A stretch of 64,000 bases of DNA from Chrysomallon squamiferum (lineage: Eukaryota > Mollusca > Gastropoda > Neomphalida > Peltospiridae): positions 248,001-312,000 of the forward strand of contig CM022670.1 of the NCBI GenBank assembly GCA_012295275.1, in the 5' to 3' direction. Under the pieces are notes generated by a model, which was given only the letters and a program-made list of their open reading frames with translations, had not been told where the DNA came from and searched no databases. Positions within the stretch are counted from its first letter, which is position 1; each line of letters begins with the position of its first letter. Below are positions 39,499 through 52,210 of the stretch, in pieces. A program made the translations under genes and the position numbers.

Positions 39499-41189
39499 CT
39501 ACAAAAAGTTATATTTATTATCGTTTTGTAAAAGATGAAACTTTATAATAAAAAGACCACAACCAGAAAATCATTAAGAATCCATTAAGTACTTCTGTGA
39601 CTCTTCAGACTGACTCATAGTGCAATGAGAAAATTTTGTATTAATCCAAGGACCAGTTCTAAATGAGTGAAAAGTGACCAATATAAATTCAGCTCATCTC
39701 GTGAACTTGACTTCCTCTTGGAGTTGTGGAAATGACCCGACTGATTCTGAGCAAGTCAGAGTTGCAGGAATTCAGGAAGTGACAAGAAATGTGAGACAGA
39801 TGAGCAGCAATGTCACTTTTTTCAGTTTGAGATGTCAATTATTTTCCTATTTACACACCCAGCAGTGAAACCATCAAATTGGAAACCACGGGTGGTGACA
39901 ATTAACATCATTTCAGTTTGACTAAAAATACATAGTAAATGAGAGTAACCATTGATGTGCAGATGAGTGTTTTGATCTGAGTATCTTTCTCTTTCTTTAT
40001 CTCTCTGGCCTTTTCTTTCCTTTCTCTTCTGTTCTTTTCATCTGCAGAATAGACTTTGACTAAAATTTAAAGCATTATGTCTAAGAAACCAAAAATTACT
40101 GCATGATAATCCCCCCCATTTAACAAAAGCCAGAGAGGTTTAAAAGCTTCTTTCAACTAACTGATTTAGTAATCTTTATATGGCAACACAGGTTTCATAT
40201 GATGTAAACATTACAAAATCATTCATTTAACTGAATAAATTTTCTGTGTCTGAATACAGAGGCATAGTATCTGGGGCAAGACAAGTGTATTGCTCACCCT
40301 AACCTTTGGAAGTTAACAATCTCTGAACCTCTTCCACCAGTCCAGTAGTGAACCTAAGAATAACTGCTCCTGTTACCCTGCCCATACTCCACCACTGTCT
40401 AAATATCTGTCACTCTCTCTCTCCCTTTTCTTCACCTCTTTTCTCTTTCTACCTCTCTGTCTCTCTTTTCTCTTCCATCTCTTTCCTTTTTCTTCTTCTT
40501 CCTCTCTCTATCTCTGCTTCTTGACATCTTTTTCTTCTCATGTGTCTATCTCTCTACAGCTCTGCCAGGCTCTGTTTCTCTATTCCTCTGTACCTTTTGT
40601 TCTTATTTTTTTGTATATTAAGAATGCAATTTATTCATCAAAGTGAAAAATCCACAACTGCAATCACAGCAAACGAGTAGCAACAGAATCTGCTTGAAGA
40701 TTTAGAAAAAACAATTTACAGAAACTCATAGATAAGACGGTGGTGACATAACTGCTGAAGGGTCATTTACAAACAGCCATTATAAAGCAATGAATCAGAA
40801 AGGTAATTTCAAAACTTCCATACCCAACTGTCAATATTTGACTACAACTGTTGCTATCTTCTCCCATTCTCCTGGATTTCTGGCATGCATGATAGTTTAT
40901 AGTGACACAGATGACAGATATTTGTAAATGATCGAAGGGGTAAAAAGGGGAAAAAAATAAATAGAAAGAAGTATAAGTAGTTGTGATGCATCAAAGAAAT
41001 TAGTTTTGGAAATCTGTTAAATATGAGTATTATTTCAGTACAAAAAGAATAAATAATAATTTAGTGTGAGCTTAAATATTAAGAAAATAATTACTTTACT
41101 GATGGAATTTAGTGTTGGAGAATTATTTTAAGAAGAAAAACCATAGCAGCATTACAGTTCTGTTACTATGGAAAGGTGAAACAGGATAT

Positions 41190-41265
41190 GAAATCAGTGT
41201 CTTGAAGCCCTTATTCAGCATGGTTTAATCATTATACCACCAGTGTGGGTATTCTTTATATTGTC
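41190..41265 (-). mobile_element. SINE fragment, degraded
   Basis: On the minus strand GGTGGTATAATGATTAAACC resembles an A-box, followed about 25 bases later by GGCTTCAAGACACTGATTTC as a weak B-box. Spacing fits; identity is low. Confidence 0.35.
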
Positions 41266-41831
41266 AATTACATACAGATTACTGTTTCAATGTTCATAAT
41301 AATGAGAAACTCATATAACACTGTTGCATGTTTCAAATCTTCTTACAAAGCTAAAATAAACAAAACAGTGAGAATTATATGTTTTTAAATCCAGTATCGT
41401 AACAGTTTTGTAACAGTTTTGTTACAGCTAAGCTTCATAAAATTTTAATGAGGTTCACACATGTAATATGAGACCCATTTCATAAGAAACATTAACTAAA
41501 TGTTCATGTGGATAATGTTTAGGTTTTTTTTCCCCCCATTTTAATACCTCCTTAAAACATTTGTCTTAGAAGTTTTGTAAATTTTTATTAAATAGTTATT
41601 TCTAATACTGTTTCTGTTTCATGTAGGTAGGTTTTTGTGTTTGTTTGTTTTTCTTGCATTTTAATAGCTGTTAACATTTTTATGTTGTACAGGTTTTTTT
41701 CAGTTATTTTTGTCAGTGTTTCTGTAGCAATTACTATATTCACAGTAACCTCCTGTCCTTTGTTATCTATCGGTATTTGGATTTATGCATAGCACATAAT
41801 ATCCCTGGTGTGTATTATGCCACCAAACACA

Positions 41832-41834
<3 letters not shown>

Positions 41835-41866
<32 letters not shown>
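41835..41866 (+). repeat. CA microsatellite, 16 units
   Basis: Pure AC run of 32 bases, preceded by interrupted units from 41826. Confidence 0.97.
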
Positions 41867-41868
<2 letters not shown>

Positions 41869-42449
41869 ACTTTTTCTACATACAGCACTCAAATCTGACA
41901 GAGCTGGTGTGTAAAATAAACATGTACGTAGCAGACTGAGTTTTTTATTTTCTGAAAAATAACATGTCACGTCTGTGATACAGATCTGTCTGGGAAAAAC
42001 AAAGAGTTTTCCTAGTGAAAGAGCATGTACTCTGAAGTGTGCTGCTTGCCCATTGTGTCATGCTGCTGAACTTGCAGTAATGGACTAATGGTCTTGAAGT
42101 GGCAGACAGAATAATGTACTTGAGATTTATGTTAGACTTCAATCTGCCACAGACACATTGCTCTAAACTTGTATTTTCTGTTGGTTAAACTGTATTTTTG
42201 TTTTGATTTTTACAGTTTAGAGAATTGGACTGGTGTTGCTTGTTATTTAAACGCTAGAATCAGTCTCTTTTTTTTTTTTTTTCTAGTAGTTAAACTGGCT
42301 GTTACAGCCATTATGACTTAAAATGTACTTAGACTCTCAGACTTCAGTTTATTTATTTTGACTATAGGCCTTAATACTGAATGTATATTTTGCACATAGA
42401 CTGTATTTGGAGTCATGACTTCAGCTGATGAACTATGACAGACTGGTGT

Positions 42450-42770
42450 TTATATATCCAAACTTTGTGACTGTAATAGAAAACCGTGACTAATAACTGT
42501 GACTGAAAGATTTTTGTCTAATGGACAGAATGTTAACAAAGTTGGACTGAGGGACAATGACTAATAGATTAAAGGACTATGACTAACATACCACTGGATT
42601 ATCACTGTATGGACTGAGGGACTCTGATTAAAGGACTCACGGACTATAATGAACTATAGGACTATGACTACTAAACTATTGAATTATGATAAATTGGACT
42701 CAAGGTCTGTGACTAATTGGCTAAGAGACTAGGACTAATGGACTGAATGTCTAGGACTATGTTATTTTAC
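42450..42770. repeat. Degenerate short-period repeat, GGACTATGACTAA
   Basis: Roughly fifteen GACTATGACTAAT- or GGACTGAGGGACT-like units occur with irregular spacing of 10-30 bases. All three forward frames contain frequent stops (TGA, TAA and TAG are part of the unit), so it is not coding. Confidence 0.75.
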
Positions 42771-43379
42771 ACAGAGTCCACTTTGTTGAACTTTGACTAA
42801 TGTTTTCTGAGAGTGTGTCCCAGGGCTTGTTGGTGCTGTCAGTGAAATGGCCACTGCATCTGTCTGTCTGACTGACACATGTTTCTCTCTCACAGGTCTC
42901 TACAGTTCTGCAGTGCATGTTTTATACATCATTTCTATACTTGTCACTGGTAACATTAAACTCATTAGTACAGGAAATGTAGTTTTGCATTTAAAAATAA
43001 GTCATAAAGGTGTTATATGAAGTTGAAAAGGCTTCAAAATCTTTTATTGTAATATTTAAAATAAATATAGTACTGCCAAAGATGTTGACTTGTTATTTTT
43101 TCAAAAATCCAAGCCACATGCATAATGTTTAAAACAGCCATGTTTAAAATCCAGATAATAAAAACAGTTTAAATCTTTCTCTGTTTTATTGTACCAGACA
43201 TACAATACAATTGGCCCATACTCTCAGCTGTTTGTTAATAGTTAACCTTGGACATTGAGAAATTTGGGATGGAATATTATTATATAGGAATATATTCCCA
43301 ATACTTGTTAAAAAGTGTTTTATATATATATATATATATATTTTTTTTTTATAAAGAATGAAAAAAAAAAAAATTCAGT

Positions 43380-43705
43380 TTACTTAATCTCTCAAAGTAA
43401 TGGTAGAAAATTAATTCATTTTAACAATTCCAAAAGGTGTGGTGAACCATTGCTGTTTATGCTGTTTGGAATTGGGTATTATTACTCAAATGAACAGCAT
43501 CCTAATCAATTAATTATTTTTATCAGTGATAATTGGGTTTTGTGTTACTGTTTGGAATGGTATATTATTTTTCAAATGCTTTTTTTGAAATACCACAAAA
43601 TGGATGTATTGAAGCATTTGATATTTGATTTGCTATTGTATGAAAAGAAAGTTAATTCATTTTATTGTTGGTTCTTTACAATGTTTGAAATTGAATATTA
43701 GAATA
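43380..43705. repeat. Degenerate tandem repeat with TGTTTGGAATTG phrases
   Basis: Three related segments (near 43461, 43546 and 43677) share CTGTTTGGAATTGGGTATTATT-like text (shown here only in part), and two share TTAATTCATTTTA. The frame across 43315-43701 is open for 128 codons, but composition and repeats argue against a gene. Confidence 0.45.
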
Positions 43706-44459
43706 TACTGTTAAAGGAAAATCAACAGTGGTAAGGTATTTATTTTGGTTACTAAATATTATTCTTGTTTTTCTTTCACAGTGATCACTCTATATTTGTA
43801 AAACACATGTACTGTTCTCTGTTCTGAATATTTCATCCACTTTCTCTCAATAATTGATGCTGTTGTCATATGCATCATTGCAATTTTTCAGTTACTTCCA
43901 TTACTTTCTGAAAAACTCTTTTACACAAACAGTGCATTTCATAAATAACTGTTAACAACAGCACTGACAAATTACAGCTTGCACTGTTTAAAACCCTGAA
44001 ATTTTCAACAATTTTTGTTTTTTGTGAATTAAAATATAATGATCTTTCTTAAATATTTCCTAAGTAGCTGTTGTTATAAGAAGAATGTTCAGGAGTCAGT
44101 GATTCAAATATATTTATTGAAATACATTTAGAAGAATAGGTTTGATTAAAAGATTTGTTATACTAATAATAACAATACTAATAATAAGTTACAATTCATT
44201 TAATAAATGTTGAATACAACAATTCTCTGAATTAATTTTAATTACATTTGTTTTAGAGTGACTGAAGAAATCTGAATACAAGAATAATTCACACTAAGAA
44301 TAATATTTTTATAGTTCAACCCAGTAAATCTTAAACACAGAAACAGTTTTCAGTTCATTGAGCTAATCTAAATATGACTATTTACACAAAATAAATAATA
44401 AAAGAACTCTCTTTAAAATAATCACACACTTCACTGTTTGTTATTGAGTCACTGAAAAA

Positions 44460-44790
44460 GAAAACTCTGTGACTGCATTGTCTTGCAGTTCGTTCCTCAA
44501 AGCAGCAGATTGCTCGAAATATAATTAACAAGAAGATCTATGTGTTTGTTAAACAAATCATTCGCAAATGGCAATGGATGAAGTTGTATGAGTTTAGTCA
44601 GCATTGATTAGTTTGGTGGAATGGATGCCAATACGTTTTAGCCCTGTTGGGAGATAGCAGCACTTTGAGATGCCCTTGTCTGGAGAATTTGCTGCATGTT
44701 GCTTTCAATTTGTGGTCATTCATTTGTTCCACTGGTGAATCGATTCGGGTTTGTATTGTTAAAAGTGACTGACAACGACTTGATTGAGAA
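44460..44790. promoter_or_regulatory. Less AT-rich island, candidate conserved non-coding element
   Basis: Complex sequence without repeats, with several CpG (for example AATCGATTCGGG at 44737-44748). No convincing frame. Candidate regulatory element 5.2 kb upstream of the first coding exon. Confidence 0.25.
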
Positions 44791-45559
44791 AAATTGATTG
44801 TTATGACTTAAGCTGAGCAATTTGATTTTATGTAAAGGAATGAAACTTGTTTCAACTCCAAGCAAGCATTTGTGGATTTAAAAAAAAGAAGAAGAAAATT
44901 GGGAGACTTTCTTTACTGTAATGAAACACTTGAAGCATAATGAAATAAGACAAATGTAATTATTGGATAATGGTTTGTTTTTTTGTTTTTTATTTTGTTT
45001 TTGTTCATTTTTTTTTTTCAGTGTAAAACATTTTCTTTTGGTAAATTAATATTTGGAAAGTTAAATCCTAGAAATGAATGAATGAATAAATAAATAAATT
45101 GAATGAAAAGAACAAGAATTAGAAAAAACACACCAAAAAATAATAAAATGAAAATAGCATCTATGATAACTGTACTGAAGTCAAATATTTAAAACAATTT
45201 AAAAAATGTGTGAAGTCTGCCTAATTAACTGTTGATATTTAATCTGCAGACTGTTTTAAAAAACAACAGATTGGATCAGTGATAATCCTAATCATGTTAA
45301 CTCTGATGTTGTCTGTATGTTTTACCAGTTCAAACATGGTAGTAATCAAGCAGGTTGTAACTGTGCACCTGTAACATGATAACAAGCTTCTAGAACCAGT
45401 CTGTGGAAAATCCCTTCTTATTAAAATACTCATAATTTTTTAAAAGGTAGCAATCTAATGAGAAATACTGTAAATGAAGTCAAATATTTTTTAAAGTTAT
45501 TAATATATTAGTGACCAAAATTTTTTAATTGTTTATTTATTTATTTATATCAATACACA

Positions 45560-45870
45560 ATATCAGCATTCTGACATGTTAAAAAAAAAATAACAGCATT
45601 TCTGAATTTGTATTTGCACTATTTCAGCATTCCAAATATGTAAAACCCAATTTCTATAACAGCATTTGTCATTTCTTTAATACAGAATATCAGCAATTCA
45701 TAATTATTAAATGCACAATATCAGCATGTCTGAATTCTTGAATGTGTAATAATCAATTAGCATTTCTGAATTCTTAAATATGCAATATCAGTCAGCATTT
45801 CTATATATATGCAATATCAGCACTGCTTATTTCTTAAACACACAGCATCCACAACAGCATGTCTTAACAA
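45560..45870. repeat. Degenerate minisatellite, core AATATCAGCATTTCTGAATT
   Basis: About nine copies of ATATCAGCATTTCTGAATTC-like units, 30-45 bases apart, run from about 45560 to 45870. Copies near 45720 and 45760 are the closest to each other. Confidence 0.75.
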
Positions 45871-47195
45871 CTCCATTTCTGTATGTTTTTTCTCTCTCCT
45901 TTTCTATTTATCTGCCTCTGGCTCACTGAGAGTTAATTGAAAAGAATGGATTAAAAGAAGCCAGGTAGAGGTTATTTTAAAACTGAATCTCTCTCCTCTC
46001 TTGTGGTTTTCTCAATGTGTTGCTCTAGGCTGGCTGGCTGTGGAGTCCTGTGTAATGGCATGGAGAATTTAATGCTGGAATTAATTAGGAGTGTAAAATG
46101 CTTGTTGAACATGCGTTTCACTGAATGGCTGTATTTTTTTTTTTTTTTAATTTAAATTTTATAGAAATCTGAACTTGAATGTTAAATTTATAAAAAAAGA
46201 AGAAAAAAATAGTAGAAGGAAAAAGAAGAGGAAATAAAGGGAAAAAAGAAAGAAATTACTGATAACACTAACAACCCAGCCACCATTATCACCACTGCCA
46301 ATACAACAACAGCAGCAGCAGTAATAGAGCTACTGGTGCTGTTTCTAGTACTGCTGGTACTTCTATTCTTACAATTACTAATTTTGTGATATAGTAATAA
46401 AGATACAAAAAATAAAATTAACTCCACTATCAATTCATTTTAAAAGTATCTTATAAAAAGGCTTTTAAATAGGCCAATACAATTAATTATTCTGTCCATT
46501 ACTTCCACCCTCGTATAAGTCTCCCTATTATCATTCAGGACCATGATAATCTCCAGATTTAACTCCATCAGTTAACTTTCCACAATTTATTATTAATACC
46601 TGATACACAATCAGTTGTCTGTATAGTGTATGACATTGTGTTTGTACCATGTTCAAAACTCTGTTTTCTCCAAGGACCGAAGTGTAAAATTATATTATTT
46701 CTGACATCATTCGTATGACACCTGTACATCCCCACAGACAGACAGGGTTAAAACAATTCACACCTGTATGGAAAGACTGTAATGGAAAAACTTGTATGTA
46801 ATTACAATATTTTGGAAAAGCAGAATAACTGATGCATTTTCATTTGCATTTCCAATTTACAGCTATATCTCAAAGGTACATTCACGGTTAAATGAAATCT
46901 ATTTTGTTTATTTTTAGAACATTGTCATTAAAGTAATTAAATATGGGTGTGTATATTTTTGATTATGTATTAGGATGTGCTGTAGTATTAGTATACATGT
47001 ATATGTCTGTGACAGTGTATGAATATAAGCATATGTTCAATATATATAATTATATATATGAATTTATGACTATACTTTGTGTGTGTTATTATGTGTGTAT
47101 GGATGTAAGAATGGCTATTTAAGGTATACATGAATTATATATGATGAATAATAAACAGTTAAAACATAAACCTATATCTAATTAACAAGGTTCAG

Positions 47196-47221
47196 AAAAA
47201 AAAAAAAAAAAAAAAAAAAAA
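47196..47221 (+). repeat. A26 homopolymer
   Basis: Twenty-six A in a row. No identifiable retroposon body upstream. Confidence 0.97.
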
Positions 47222-47576
47222 TATCCATAACACCACAACATGTGACAAGTATCAAACACATCCTCAGAATCATGTAATATACATTTCGTATATCCAACAG
47301 GCTAAGGTACATGTTTTTTTAATTAACTTTATACACACACACACACACACAATACCTGATGGAAAATACTGACAGAAATAGACCAAAAGTATTCACAGGC
47401 AGCTTTCCTTAAAGATAATATTGCATAACATGTTTACATCCAGCAGCATATTGAAACAATCAGAAAGAAAAAGATCCCTGAGGCTGCACTGCTTGGAAAT
47501 CCTGAACTGATACTGGGAGTGAGGACTTAGGTGAAAATGTCTGTGGGGGTTTCAGGAAAGTTAATCAACAGAATCA

Positions 47577-47591
47577 TCTCCAGGTGGCGCT
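47577..47591 (+). promoter_or_regulatory. CTCF-like site
   Basis: TCTCCAGGTGGCGCT agrees at 12 of 15 positions with the conserved CTCF core CCACCAGGGGGCGCT, including the whole GGCGCT end. It sits in a small less AT-rich patch (47500-47600), 2.3 kb upstream of the first coding exon. CTCF binding is known across bilaterians; use of this site is an inference from one motif match. Confidence 0.4.
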
Positions 47592-48394
47592 CTCTAGTGA
47601 TGAGAAACAAATAAAAGGATTGGTTATGTTAAATAAAAAGTCTGGTGTTAAATTGTTCAAAGCCTGGAAGAGATAAAAGAGTTTAGGATGAGAAATATTA
47701 ATCATGTTGAAGTTAAAAATCTGGTATCAATATTAACAATGTTGTATTAATTAAAGAAACTTTAATAACATTTTGTAGTAAAATAGTATTTAAATATAAC
47801 AGTTGATTAGAAATGTAATATAAATTAAGTAAAATTTATCCAAACCCTTATATTTCTATAATAGTAACTTAATTATTAATAATAATAATGTTAATATTGA
47901 TAATCATGAAAGAAATAATAATAATGAAGATAATGATGATTTTATATATATATATAGTTTTGTAACTTAAGAAGTTAGTGACATACATATATATTCTCAA
48001 ATTTCTTAATCATCTCTGTTGTGGAAAGAAAAACTTGACTGGTTAACCTAGAACCTAAAATAAGAAGGTTAATCAGTTTATAGATAAATTTACTAGAGAC
48101 AATGGCTTTGCTAATTCTGTTATAGAAATGGTTACAGTTTAATGTATAACCTGATGTTCTCTGCACAGAATTTACTATTTTCACTGTACCAACTCAGAAC
48201 ATTAAGCTTTTCATCCTGTGAATATATTTTGTTTCTTCACATTTTAAGACATTTTAATACAAACAGTTATACTCCTATTTTGTTGTTTTTTAAATTTAAA
48301 TATACCTCACCTACTCTTACTGTTTAGCACCCTCTGATTTGCACCCTCCCTTTGATAGTGCAGTTATAAGGCTGTGGGTGGAATAGGAAATAAG

Positions 48395-48480
48395 GCAATA
48401 TAAAGGAAGAGCTATTCTATAATCTATCACATCTCAAATGATCACTCTAACCAATACACTACAGCTCTCTCTTGGAATTT
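48395..48480 (-). mobile_element. SINE fragment with A-box
   Basis: On the minus strand GCTGTAGTGTATTGGTTAGA is A-box-like and followed by GTGATCATTTGAGATGTGAT, comparable to the D-arm and anticodon part of the copy at 3421. The B-box is not recognisable. Confidence 0.4.
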
Positions 48481-49149
48481 TGTCAGTGATCTATTATTTT
48501 TCTGATTTTATTACTAAATTTTGATCTCAAAAATGTACACCATTATGATTGGTATCAATTTGGCTTATTATTATTATTTTATATTTATTTTTATTTATTT
48601 ATTTATCATAATCATCATATTCTTTTTCATTATCATAATCATCAAAATCTTCTTCTTTATTATTGCATCATTATTTTGCTGCTGATTCTATTATTCGAAT
48701 GGCACCACTTTTGGAATGTTTGGGTGATTTTTTTGTTTTCCTTATTGTTCCTGTTCCATCATAAAATGGTTACCAGTTTTAAACTCTGTAAGTGAATTTA
48801 CCCATTCTCAATTGCTCATTTATCTCTGGATTATTTAAAGCAAGTGAAGGTGACCAGTGTGTCTGGCCTGGCCTCATGGGAAATACTAGCAAACAACAGG
48901 TGAAGAGACCCATACTTTATCAATGGATTAACTCCTTTATGTAACTGACAGCCAGCCACATGGGACCATGTCCACTACCAGTTCTTCTTAGCACTTATAC
49001 TTAAAAATGAATGGTTGGAGGTGGGTGTATTAGACCAAACTCGACTCTGTCTGTGTACTATGGTTTTAGGAATATTCACATCTAGTTTGATTAGTCTGTA
49101 GTTAAAGAACAGAACTGAAGCATGACTTATTATACAGTAATTATATTAT

Positions 49150-49215
49150 ACTGCTGACACCCAGAAGGTTGCAGGATCAGTCTTCCTCAGTGTCCTTTTT
49201 GACCTGTTTCCCATC
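49150..49215 (+). mobile_element. SINE fragment, B-box region
   Basis: AAGGTTGCAGGATCAGTCTT followed by CCTCAGTGTCC is B-box-like. It lies 0.7 kb upstream of the first coding exon. Confidence 0.35.
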
Positions 49216-49912
49216 CAATCCAGTATTCTGTGCCAGGTTTATTAAAAATTATGATATGTTTTTTTTACTCTGACTGACAAGGTGTGTCCAATAAGGTGCT
49301 ACTTATTAAAAATAAGATATAAAGCTATACTCTGCCCATTTGTTTTTCCTCAAAAACATGATTTCATTATTAACTGCTGAAATAATTTGAAATTTAACCC
49401 ACACTGTTTTTACCTGTACTTTATACATTGCGCAAAATGTGTAATAGAAATGCATACAATTTTTAAAATATTTTTTTCTCACATTATGTCAAATATTTTC
49501 TTTGTTTTCCTTGAAAAAAAAGTTCTCTTTTATGTGTCTGTGGAAATAAATTTGAAATAAGCAGACAGGTTATTTCTCTCTACTTCATGTATTTATTGTT
49601 TATCTTATTTTTCTTTCAGCAAAAGGGGTTTCCCTTATTTAATAGTTTTGTAGATTGATTTGAAATTTATGTTTTAAAGACCTTTAATTTATTGTCTTCC
49701 TTGTGAATGAATATCACAGCTGAATTCATCTATATGCATTTCAAATTCCAACCACTACTCCATGTCTAAAATAGGAAATTCATATCAATACAAATGTAAC
49801 TCATACATTAATTCCACGTTAACATTTTGTTTAATATTATGGATAATTCAGGAACACTTTGTGAACTTTATCATGTACACATAACTTAAACAAATTGTGT
49901 TTATATTTTCAG

Positions 49913-49941
49913 TACTATGGAGTGAGTGAACAACACTCAGG
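49913..49941 (+). other. 5' untranslated leader of the first coding exon, with splice acceptor and minimal upstream ORF
   Basis: A pyrimidine-rich stretch ending TTATATTTTCAG (AG at 49911-49912) is a good 3' splice site, so transcription probably starts in an untranslated exon further upstream. The 29-base leader holds a two-codon upstream ORF (ATG GAG TGA, 49917-49925). A stop in the coding frame (TGA, 49927-49929) lies just before the main ATG, which fixes 49942 as the first usable start in this exon. The upstream ORF ends 16 bases before the main ATG. The acceptor is inferred from sequence only; if the exon were instead the start of transcription, the leader would be longer. Confidence 0.55.
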
Positions 49942-50128
49942 ATGGATGGAGCCTTCAACTACAGTGGGAGGCAGAAGACCCACCCCCGGGCTCAGCGAAG
50001 GGCGAGGATGAAGAACCGAGGAAGCCAGACGTGTAGTTCATCTGACGAAGAGTTCCACTCAGATGACAACCTTCGACCTTACGAGGAAGTGAAAATTGCC
50101 CACCACGACAAAAAGCTGTCTGGTCTTG
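49942..50128 (+). CDS. First coding exon of a teneurin-like type II membrane protein (partial gene)
   Basis: This exon encodes residues 1-62 plus one base of codon 63. It stands out from its surroundings: far less AT-rich, many CpG and arginine codons, and a clean frame ending at a donor (G|GTTAGT). The peptide is hydrophilic, with no signal peptide or membrane segment. A basic patch lies at residues 16-26 (R16, R19, R20, R22, K24, R26) and could act as a nuclear localisation signal. An SSSDEE cluster is at 32-37, DD at 41-42 and LRPYEEVKI at 44-52. Teneurin cytoplasmic N-termini carry the same order: a basic start, an SSSDES-like cluster, then a Leu-x-x-Tyr segment about ten residues later. 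Family knowledge: teneurins are neuronal adhesion proteins whose cytoplasmic domain can bind adaptors and may enter the nucleus. The intron phase (1) matches the exon at 58679. Coding status is much surer than the family; another acidic-serine cytoplasmic N-terminus is possible. Confidence 0.75.
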
Positions 50129-50989
50129 GTTAGTATTGGAAATTAATTTGTCTCTGTCGTTTTTCACATGTGGCTTAATGCTGTTTATTAGTCAGACTTA
50201 GAGTTCAGCTTTTTGTCGTCTGTTCCGATTTTTTTTTTTTAATGAATATGAAATTAAGACATCCATTATTGCTGCTGTGATGTATGTGCTGAGCTGTCAG
50301 TCAAGATGGAGATTTGTGAAATTTAATAAGTCTGTCTGGATGTAAGCTGGAACGGAATAAATTTCAGTTTATAAGACAGTGTGTTTGGGTGTTTACGTAT
50401 GTTGTTTACATGTGGAACCATTTTTTTCTAAAATTTTTAATTTTTAATTTTTTTTAAAGAAATGAATCCATAATTTCTAAACTAAAATAACTTCTTTAAA
50501 AAACAAATAATAATAATAATAATAAATAGATAATAAAAAGAAAATATTTATATAATATTAGAAAACAAAGAACTAAAAAATAAAATAAATCAAAATGTAG
50601 CTTTTTTCTTAAAATTAATGACAAAACAAAAATAAAAATTAAGTGTTAATTTAAAAATAAAAAACTCTTTAAAAATACTTTAATTGAAAAGAAAAACAAG
50701 AAGAAACACACATAAAAAAAAACCACCCAACTGTATACAAAGAAACATCTTAATTACAATGTCAGTAAAAATTATGGTGAATATTGTACTTAACATTTAA
50801 GTATAACAATTAAAAAAAGGAAAGAAAGAAACAAAAGTGAAAAAGAAAAAATCATACATGAACAACCATTGTAACAGAAACATTTATTTTATTGTTCATG
50901 TAATTAAAGCTGTTTAAAAAGTAAAACTTGCTGATTATTTTGAGTGAAAGAATAAATTAATTAATATATCATACATGAAAATAAACAAA

Positions 50990-51490
50990 CAAAATGATGT
51001 CCTTTTATACCATTCATCTTCAACCCATCATTAACGAACTTTAATCCTCACAACAAAGGGACATCACTCCAGTGACCCAAATTCTGGAAAATTAGAGCAA
51101 CAAGAAATAAAAATTCACTTGTTTTGGCTTGCCACAGTGGGAAAGATCCGGTTGAAAATGTCACGGTTGATGGAGTGGCCAGTTTGTGGTTGTCACCGAA
51201 TCCTTGCTGTTGAGAAATCACCTCGGTTATTTCGGATTTCCTTTTAATAGCAGTACTTGGGGCTTTTTCATCATCATTGCCATCCCATCATCCATCATGT
51301 TTCTTACGATTCTTCTAAGTATTCTGCTAATACCACAGTTGCGAGCTGCATGGTCTGTGGTTTCACTTTTGCCTACAATAGGTTCTTGTTAATCCCATTT
51401 GTCAGAGAACAATGATTAAGCGAGTCGGTAGAATTTCTCTTGTGGCCAGAGACGATCTGGCTTGTCACAGTCCTGCTGGAGGAGAAAGAT
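50990..51490. promoter_or_regulatory. Less AT-rich island in the intron after the first coding exon
   Basis: Starting 0.9 kb downstream of the exon, the sequence becomes complex, with CpG (GATCCGGTTG near 51147, CACCGAATCC near 51195) and no simple repeats. A 68-codon frame exists but has no recognisable content and no good acceptor and donor in matching phase. Candidate intronic enhancer. Confidence 0.25.
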
Positions 51491-52210
51491 GTAGAGAGAG
51501 AGACAGAAATAATTACTTTGAAATTAAATGTAATTTGTAGCTTGAATACCGTTTTCTGACACTGATGTTTAAATTAGAATGTAGAAAAGATGCTTGTTAA
51601 TTTATATTTGATTAACGTAGGGATATTTTAGGATGCTTACATTTTGAGTAGTATCTTCAGTACCACAGTGAAAGTGTGTCTGTTTAGATCATGGTACTAT
51701 GTGTGATATCTTGACACAATGTGACATTCAGATGTTTTGTGACATTTAGACCTACTTGTGACACCTTAGTTTCCTGTCATATTTTAGTGTTCATGGTATT
51801 AAGGTATATTGTACCATTCACTGAACCAGTCACATTGTGAAGCTCATACCAAGATACCTCTGTTCTGTGACTTTTGTTTGTTGTAACAGTTGGTAAATAA
51901 TTAGACTAACTGACTTATATTCTCTGGCAAAACAGCTGTTAAGTTTGTACTGACCATCTAGATGAGTTCTGACATTGGTGTATTTTGATACATGTTTCTT
52001 AGTAAAATATCACACAGACATCTTAGAGAAACAATCAGTTTAGAAATTAGACTAGATGAGAAAACTGGCACACTTGTGTTAATTGGATCACACTTTGCAC
52101 AAAGCCCACACTCATCCATCTCCCAGTCCCTGAAATCTCCGTGGAAAACTTCTCTTGGAGCACGGAAATGAGATCTTTAACACTTTGATCCTCAGAGAGA
52201 CAAACAGGGC

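Larger units (their letters stand above)
37784..49912. other. Non-coding DNA upstream of the first coding exon
   Basis: It holds tandem arrays, CA runs, a CT-rich stretch (40390-40560), SINE pieces, the island at 44.5 kb and the CTCF-like site listed separately. Because the coding exon begins with a splice acceptor, at least the right part is probably intron. No other exon is recognisable. Confidence 0.4.

Noticed and set aside
43315-43701. 128-codon open frame
   Set aside because: It starts in a TA repeat, passes a poly-Lys A-run and then a degenerate tandem repeat; no coding signal.
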